Assembly: GCA_951804985.1 (NCBI GenBank)
Contig: OX638131.1
Coordinates: 54,495,078 to 54,559,077, forward strand
Length of the DNA stretch: 64,000 nt
Origin: Dryomyza anilis
Taxonomy: Eukaryota > Arthropoda > Insecta > Diptera > Dryomyzidae
Direction of reading: 5' to 3'
The notes under the pieces are model-generated. The model made no database searches and was not told where the DNA came from. It worked only from the letters and a program-made list of their open reading frames with translations. How positions within the stretch are numbered: position 1 is the first letter of the stretch; each line of letters starts with the position of its first letter. Shown piece by piece: positions 58,738 through 64,000 of the stretch. The translations under genes and the position numbers were made by a program.

Positions 58738-59460
58738 TTAATGTTTCAACGATAATAGGTACCGGATTGACGGCGGTAGCCATAGCGTGGTGAAATATGC
58801 CCCAATGGTTGCATCCAACCACATCACTTCCCGGCAAACCGCCAGGAAGTCGAGTAGGCTCTGGCTACCCCTTAACGCCAAAATTAAATTGTTGAGCTTG
58901 TAACCAACCTGTTGACCATCTCTATCCTCACCCTCCCAACAATTAGTTTGTAGCTCTTGTATATATTCTTCAAAGTAATCCATGGGGTTATTTTCACAGA
59001 GGGCCATGAGCCTACGTTCTTCGTTGGCAATCTCCAAAACGCGTTCGACCTCTGCATCGCGCCTCAACCGACTCACATACTCCTCCCACTCAGTACAAAA
59101 ACTAAATGAAATGGAGTTCGGCCCAGAATCGCCGTCTGAGCCGTCCTGTGGGTCGGCATACAGGTATTCGTAAAGGCGAGGGGCATAACCGGCATCGTGC
59201 GGGGCTGCCAAGAAAAAAAAAACCATACAAAAGTATAAATACATCCGGAATGGGCCTAAACTCAGGAGCCGGCTCTAGGTTACGTTCAGCGTCGAGAATA
59301 CGAGCGAGTTCTAACTCGTTCCTCCTTTAGGCTTGTTCCGCCAAATATCCCTTGCAAGCCTCTTCATTGTAGTATTCACACTTATCTGACAGGGGGAGTA
59401 GTTAAAGTTATTATACTTCTTAAATAATTTTAGCTAATCACCAAAATTCATACCTGCCAT
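58738..59460 (-). pseudogene. Antisense, intron-containing gene-like unit between pol and env
   Basis: I do not recognise this protein. On the minus strand an ATG (59460) with only ATGGCAG before a GT donor starts exon 1; an intron of 68 bp (59453-59386) opens GTATGA and ends CTCCCCCTGTCAG. Exon 2 (59385-59243) reads in frame MADKCEYYNEEACKGYL, has one TAA at 59329-59327, and continues RRNELELARILDAERN. A T-rich tract ending TTGGCAG (59205) may be a second acceptor. Exon 3 (59204-58738) is open for about 155 codons, acidic then helical, with EVERVLEIANEERRLMALCE and NNLILALRGSQSLLDFL. AATAAA follows the stop. G+C is near half, well above its flanks. The exon 2-3 phase does not match, so it is probably decayed. 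Confidence 0.6.
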
Positions 59461-60160
59461 TATGAAGATGTTGACACGTTTAGAATAAACACACAATTAA
59501 AACGACACATAAAATAAATTTTAAAAAACAAGAGTCGACTCCAGAAAATAAATGCAAAAGGTACAAGAGTCGACTCCAGAAAATAAATGCAAAAGGTCCG
59601 TCCTTATCTGTACATAAGCTGGGCAAAATCCAGGAAAAACTTAAACTTATTTATTAAAAACTTTAACTTATTAAAAGTAAAAATGTTGAAGTAAGCAAAA
59701 TTGCATTTTGTTTAGTACAACATTAGTTGAGACAACACCAAATTCTAGCACATACAAATAGACTCATATTCACCAACACGAATTTATTTGATTCATATGT
59801 AGAATCATATAGTTAAATACAATTATAAGCATACATAGAGAAAAAAAAAAGTTTACTGCGTTTGAATTCAAAATTATAGAAAAAGGAATTTAAAATACAA
59901 AATTAATATTTTGATATAAAATAATAATAATGGTAATCACATTTAGCCTTAGAAATCATAAGGGTGAACTTACTTTGTCAAGAAGAACATATAATGCAAC
60001 AAAAATTAATTAACATGTATCAACATAGCAATTGTAGTAATTATTATTATGAACTTTGATGTTAACGATAGAAAAAAAAACAGTTGACAATAGGAATATA
60101 AAAATAAACCTTTAATTAAATTTGATAATATTGTATCCTAAACATTTGTTTTTCTTTACG
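59461..60160. other. AT-rich spacer before env
   Basis: Apart from the 35-bp tandem repeat I see no gene. It consists of A/T-rich sequence with A-runs (59839, 60069) between the antisense unit and the env splice acceptor. Confidence 0.6.
59529..59597. repeat. 35-bp tandem duplication upstream of the antisense unit
   Basis: CAAGAGTCGACTCCAGAAAA followed by TAAATGCAAAAGGTA occurs twice head to tail, 69-136 bp upstream of the minus-strand ATG. GAGTCGACTC within it is a perfect 10-bp palindrome, so each unit could be a binding site. It may also be a chance slippage product. Confidence 0.8.
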
Positions 60161-60164
60161 ATAG
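60143..60164 (+). promoter_or_regulatory. Probable env splice acceptor
   Basis: A pyrimidine-rich run, TTTGTTTTTCTTTACGATAG, ends in AG at 60163-60164, 20 bases before the env ATG. Errantivirus env is made from a spliced subgenomic RNA, and this is the only good acceptor near the start. The donor near gag cannot be fixed by eye. Confidence 0.6.
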
Positions 60165-60184
60165 GGAGTAAACATAATAGGAAA

Positions 60185-62025
60185 ATGAGTTTTATATTGG
60201 TACTGGTCCTGATGTTGGCGGCGGGAGAAACAGTCAATACAAACAGACAGAAATTAACGACACAAGAATCTTCTTTGAGAAGACAACGGATGCGTTATTT
60301 TATAGTGACGAATGGACAATAATTGCAAATTTCAAACCACTGCAATTAACCGAATTTTTAGAACTAACAAATAATTATGCGGAGACAACGCAAGAGATGT
60401 GTGAGCAGATGCGTGTAAAAATGCCTGATATGAACATCAAAAGCTCATGCAAAGCAGTAACCCAGGAAACAAAATCTATTATTACCACTTTAAAAAAAAT
60501 GAAGAAATAATAAGGCGAACAGTTAGGGGCAGACGTCCGAGACGAGCTTTAAATTTCATTGGCGAAGGCCTCAATTGGGCATTTGGGGTGATGGACAACA
60601 AGGACAAGCAGACTATATATAAACATATCAAGAATATTGACCAGAATCAAAGCAAAACCTACAAAATTATGCAAAAACAAATAACGGTAATGTCAACCAA
60701 CTATAATAAGTTGGCAAAACCATTATTAGATTCAATGAAAGAAGTAGAAGCTGTACAAAAAGAACTTTCCAAAACTATTGCACAACAGACAGCTATTCAT
60801 ACGAATATAAACAATTCAATCGACAAACTACTATTCTTAATGCATTTATTAGAAATACAAACAACGATAAATGCAAACCTGATTGAAATACAAGAACATC
60901 AATTAATAGAGATGACTGTAATAGACGATCTATATAAGGGACGCCTGCATCCGTCGATTATTGATCAGAGGGAGCTGAATGAAATGCTTGCTGAATTAAC
61001 TCTAAGAGGAAAGGCCAATTGGTTCATACAACAATCATTTGAAATGCATCATTCCTCCACCGTACGCGTTTTTCCGGATGCTGACAGTCTTATGATCGTC
61101 ATCAAAACACCGTTGCCTGACGATTTGATTTTTACATTATACAGAGTCTATCCAATACCCACCAACATTAATAAAGAATGGAACGCGTTGGTTAAGACGA
61201 CATACGACTACTTAGCGGAAGCTGAAGACCGAAGTAAATTCATAGGATTAACAACTGCTGATTACGATAAATGCATAACTATCAGCCAGAGCATGAATAA
61301 GGAGGTCACACTATGCAAACGACCCGGCACAGTACTAACAAACAGCAACAAACTTGGCGAAATTACTCTAATACAACACAAAACAGTTCCATCAGACAAT
61401 TGCAATCACGTTGCGATCAAGAAGAGTTCCGGTTTGGTCGTGAAGCTATGGTCTCCAAACACTTGGTTATATAAATTTGAAACACCAACAAAATTCGAAG
61501 CAGTATGAGGCACTAACATGGCAACGTTAACATTATCTGGACTAGGATGGATGTCGGTTAATGAGGCATGTGATCTTCATAATCAGGAATTGATATTACC
61601 ATATGAACATACACAAATTACCAACGAGGAAGTAACATACAAAAAAGAAGACCACACAACATTTCTTAAAATCCTGAAAGGAAACTGGTCATCATTCCCT
61701 ACCCCAAATGTAACAGCTATACCACTACCAATCTTAGTTTCAGACCACAGTGAAATAAGATCAGCACTAAAGGACGGTCAGCGAAATTTAGACGATCTGT
61801 TAGCAGAAATAGATTACAATAAAGAACGAAAGGAGTTATTCAACCGCCAAAATGATATAAAAAAACACCGGCATATCATTCGGGATAGTAATTTTGGCAC
61901 TAATACTGTTATTGACCGCGTATGTGGTATATTTGCGGTACCATCAACTATGTAAAAAGAAATCTAACAACAAAAATGATAAAATCAGTAGGAATAAATC
62001 GAGCAATTATTATTCAACTGTCTAA
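60185..62025 (+). pseudogene. env: Errantivirus-type env (F-like glycoprotein), disrupted
   Basis: Membrane fusion glycoprotein of insect errantiviruses, related to baculovirus F proteins. The ATG at 60185 starts a signal peptide (MSFILVLVLMLAAGETVNT). The ectodomain then lies in a second frame (about 60264-60509) and a third (60447 on), so there are two frameshifts. In the third frame a furin-like basic site (RGRRPRR, 60525-60545) is followed by the fusion-peptide-like ALNFIGEGLNWAFGVMD and a long helical region. A TGA at 61506-61508 interrupts the frame, which then continues to 61955. The hydrophobic anchor (about 61885-61935) is in yet another frame after an A-run near 61860. It cannot make a membrane-anchored protein. 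Confidence 0.88.
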
Positions 62026-62533
62026 CGACATTTAAAAAAAAAAACATTAATTATATGAAAAGTATAAATATAAATAATAATTAAAGACATATTCAACAAC
62101 TAAAATAAAAATTAAATGAATTATTTTCAATAAATATCGCAAAAAATTTAAAAGAAAACAAATCGTTGCACAAATTAAAGCATTTAATGATTTAGATGAA
62201 TAAACAAGAAAAACAACAGAGCAACACGGAACGCAGCGATTGCAAAGCGGTAACTTGATCAATTACTGTTTTGTCAATTGCATATTTTTAACGTTACATA
62301 AAGTATATAAATATCACTAAAACTGCGACCATTAATTAAGTAATTGAGTAACGAAGATAAGCATTAATAAGATTCTTAAAATGAAAATAAGTAAAATAAA
62401 TTATAATAATATGAAAAATAATTATTGATTTTAAATATTATTGTAAGTTAAATAAATTAACAAATATATTGAAATATTAATGATGTAAAAGAAAAAACTA
62501 TTATTCTTTTTAATAATAATTTTTTCTTAAAAT
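62026..62533. other. 3' untranslated region of element D
   Basis: AT-rich, non-coding, between the env stop and the polypurine tract. Its first 170 bp were also copied into integrase. Confidence 0.75.
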
Positions 62534-62546
62534 AAGGGGGGAAGAA
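62534..62546 (+). promoter_or_regulatory. Polypurine tract of element D
   Basis: AAGGGGGGAAGAA directly abuts the 3' LTR. This is where plus-strand synthesis would be primed. Confidence 0.88.
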
Positions 62547-63305
62547 TGTTGTGAATCAGAAACGTTTTTTTGTTGTATTTAAGAAAGCCTGCACATAACC
62601 AGTATGCACATAAAGTTCAAATCTAAAAGCACAATAACAGATGCATGTTAACTTAACATAACGTCTACGACGTAACTGGAACAAGTACATAATGTTTAGT
62701 GCATACTTTCAGGAGATAAAATTAAGTCTACTTAAAAGCAACGAAAAATGCATTGGTTGCAATTTGATCCGAGACTCGCGCTAGCAAGTGTGCCGTCTGT
62801 TTAAAAGCAACAACAAAAGCATTGGTTGTAATTTAAGTCAAGACTAACGCCAGCATGGGAACCAATTAAGAATTTAGCACATTGGAATTTTCTCAGTTAA
62901 TGATTTCACAATATTAGTAAATATCTGATGTGGGGTTCATGAGGTTTTTAGTAGTACGTAGATTTATGAATATGCTTGCTTGCATTTATGAGATGTGTTT
63001 TAAGAAATAAGTATAAGCAAGGGGTTCGTGAGTCGCACGATACCGAGGTGATGAGTAGAGGTTAAGTTTAGTTTTTAAGCATGATGATTTGCATTGCCTT
63101 AGAGTGCAGGCGTGTTTTCAGTTTAAACTCAAGCTTGTAAAAATACTTAAAAATAATTAATAAAAGTATAAAGAAAGTCTAAAATATCCTTGCGTTTTTA
63201 TTCAATAATAATTGTTAGGAAAGAATTGTGGACTTCGAGGGAATATTGTCACTGACGGTTTCATTAATAAAGGCAAGTACAAAAGGACCCCTGGAGCCCG
63301 CAAGA
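62547..63305 (+). repeat. 3' LTR of element D
   Basis: Matches 51139-51884, with an extra CCAGTATGCACATA repeat near 62597 and about a dozen substitutions. It ends CCCGCAAGA before the GTAG target duplication. Confidence 0.93.
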
Positions 63306-63563
63306 GTAGGTGACATTAAATAAAGAGAATGATAAATAGATAAAATAGATTAGAAGCATTTAATAGGGAGAAGTAAAAATGAGCTAAAGAAACAAGGGCA
63401 CAGGTAGATGGATAAATGTAATATAATTTAAATGTTATATAAATTTAGATCAAAAATAAATAAATAAATAATAAAATAAAAAATAATATAATTTAAATAA
63501 ATAAAAAAATATATATAATTTAAATGTAATATATTTTTAGTTCAATAATAAATAAAATACAAA

Positions 63564-63605
<42 letters not shown>

Positions 63606-63760
63606 TATTAATACGAATAAACACGCTGCTAACAGACACATGACACAACATGACACAAACATGACATAAACAAAAAAAAATATATAAAAACCTGAAGCAA
63701 ACATGACTAATTATATATATTTGTTTACAGCAAGCGATTGCTGGCACAGCCGATGTTAAA
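63306..63760. other. Copy B 3' spacer (probable LTR), right part
   Basis: Resumes the old spacer broken by element D: AGGTGACATTAAATAAAGAG matches AGGTGACACTAAAGAATGAT at 42149 after copy A. It includes a short (AT)n tract and ends in the primer-like GCTGGCACAGCCGATG at about 63739. Confidence 0.8.
63568..63599. repeat. (AT)n microsatellite, short
   Basis: The counterpart of the tract at 42374-42446, less than half as long. Confidence 0.9.
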
Positions 63761-64000
63761 AACGAAACAAGAGAAGAAGCAAAAATCGACGATGAAAATC
63801 AACATGACTATTTTGATATATATATTTGTTTTCCAAAAGAATAACAAAATATAAATGTTAATTTGTTTTAGTGAAAAAAGACGAAAAAACGAAACAAGAG
63901 AAGTATCAGAAATTGACAATTAACCAGTTTGTGTACCAAAAGAATAACTTTTTTCTTAGTGTGTGTATAAAATAATGTTATGTAGTATGTCAGGATGGGG
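63761..64000. other. Leader-like AT-rich sequence at window end
   Basis: Follows the decayed primer site of the copy B 3' spacer. GAAACAAGAGAAG occurs twice (63765 and 63890). No gag coding sequence is reached before the window ends. Confidence 0.5.

Larger units (their letters stand above)
51139..63305 (+). mobile_element. Element D: gypsy/errantivirus-like provirus, full-length but defective
   Basis: A 12.2-kb LTR element: 5' LTR 51139-51884, primer site 51888, gag 52109, pro 54003, RT-RNase H 54750-55960, integrase 56137 to about 58170, antisense unit 59460-58738, env 60185-62025, polypurine tract 62534, 3' LTR 62547-63305. The target duplication is GTAG (51135-51138 and 63306-63309), the usual 4-bp size for this group. 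The LTRs differ by about a dozen substitutions and a 14-bp indel by eye, so insertion is not recent. The gene order gag-pol-env is that of insect errantiviruses. Stops, deletions and a rearranged integrase make it inactive. Confidence 0.93.

Noticed and set aside
58982..59330. Plus-strand frames of 63 and 74 codons in the GC-richer island
   Set aside because: They overlap the much longer minus-strand frame, have no intron or signal support and look like its shadows.

Overview
This window contains no recognisable host gene. It looks like insect heterochromatin, most likely from a fly: AT-rich DNA, a large satellite array, and nested, mostly dead retroelements. These include Ty3/gypsy elements of the 17.6/297/ZAM type, one of them an errantivirus-like provirus with an env gene, plus CR1-like and RNase H-bearing non-LTR elements, a BEL/Pao fragment, a mariner-like transposon, tRNA-derived SINEs and a MITE. 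The taxonomic reading is inference from the element families; no single-copy gene is available to confirm it.

Layout. 1-14815 and 18150-22645 are a roughly 139-bp satellite organised into duplications with a period near 7.1 kb. Four long palindromes lie in or beside its distal ends. After each satellite block comes the same cassette (14816-18149 and 22646-26050): the 3' end of a non-LTR element encoding RNase H and a CCHC-like finger, a gypsy fragment, and the 5' leader of a CR1-like element. The satellite and cassette were therefore co-amplified. 26.0-33.2 kb holds three CR1-like pieces, two facing away from each other. 33.5-35.6 kb is a BEL/Pao fragment split by a mariner-like element.

36.8-51.1 kb and 63.3-63.8 kb hold two copies (A and B) of an old gypsy-like provirus arranged gag-pol-spacer-gag-pol-spacer. 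A primer-binding-site-like sequence lies in each spacer, as expected after recombination between LTRs. Copy B carries an unknown 2.36-kb insert, a MITE and a SINE. In its 3' spacer it has been hit by a younger relative, element D (51139-63305), with two LTRs, a 4-bp target duplication, a primer site, gag, pro, pol, env and a polypurine tract. The matching spacer of copy A preserves the empty site.

Element D is itself broken: stops in gag, RNase H and env, a deletion of the RT fingers, frameshifts around the env membrane anchor, and a piece of the env tail and 3' UTR copied into the middle of integrase. It also carries, between pol and env on the opposite strand, a GC-richer gene-like unit (59460-58738) with an apparent intron, a 150-plus-codon reading frame and a polyadenylation signal. 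I do not recognise the protein. This antisense unit, and a membrane segment conserved upstream of the protease in every gypsy copy, are the two observations most likely to be new.
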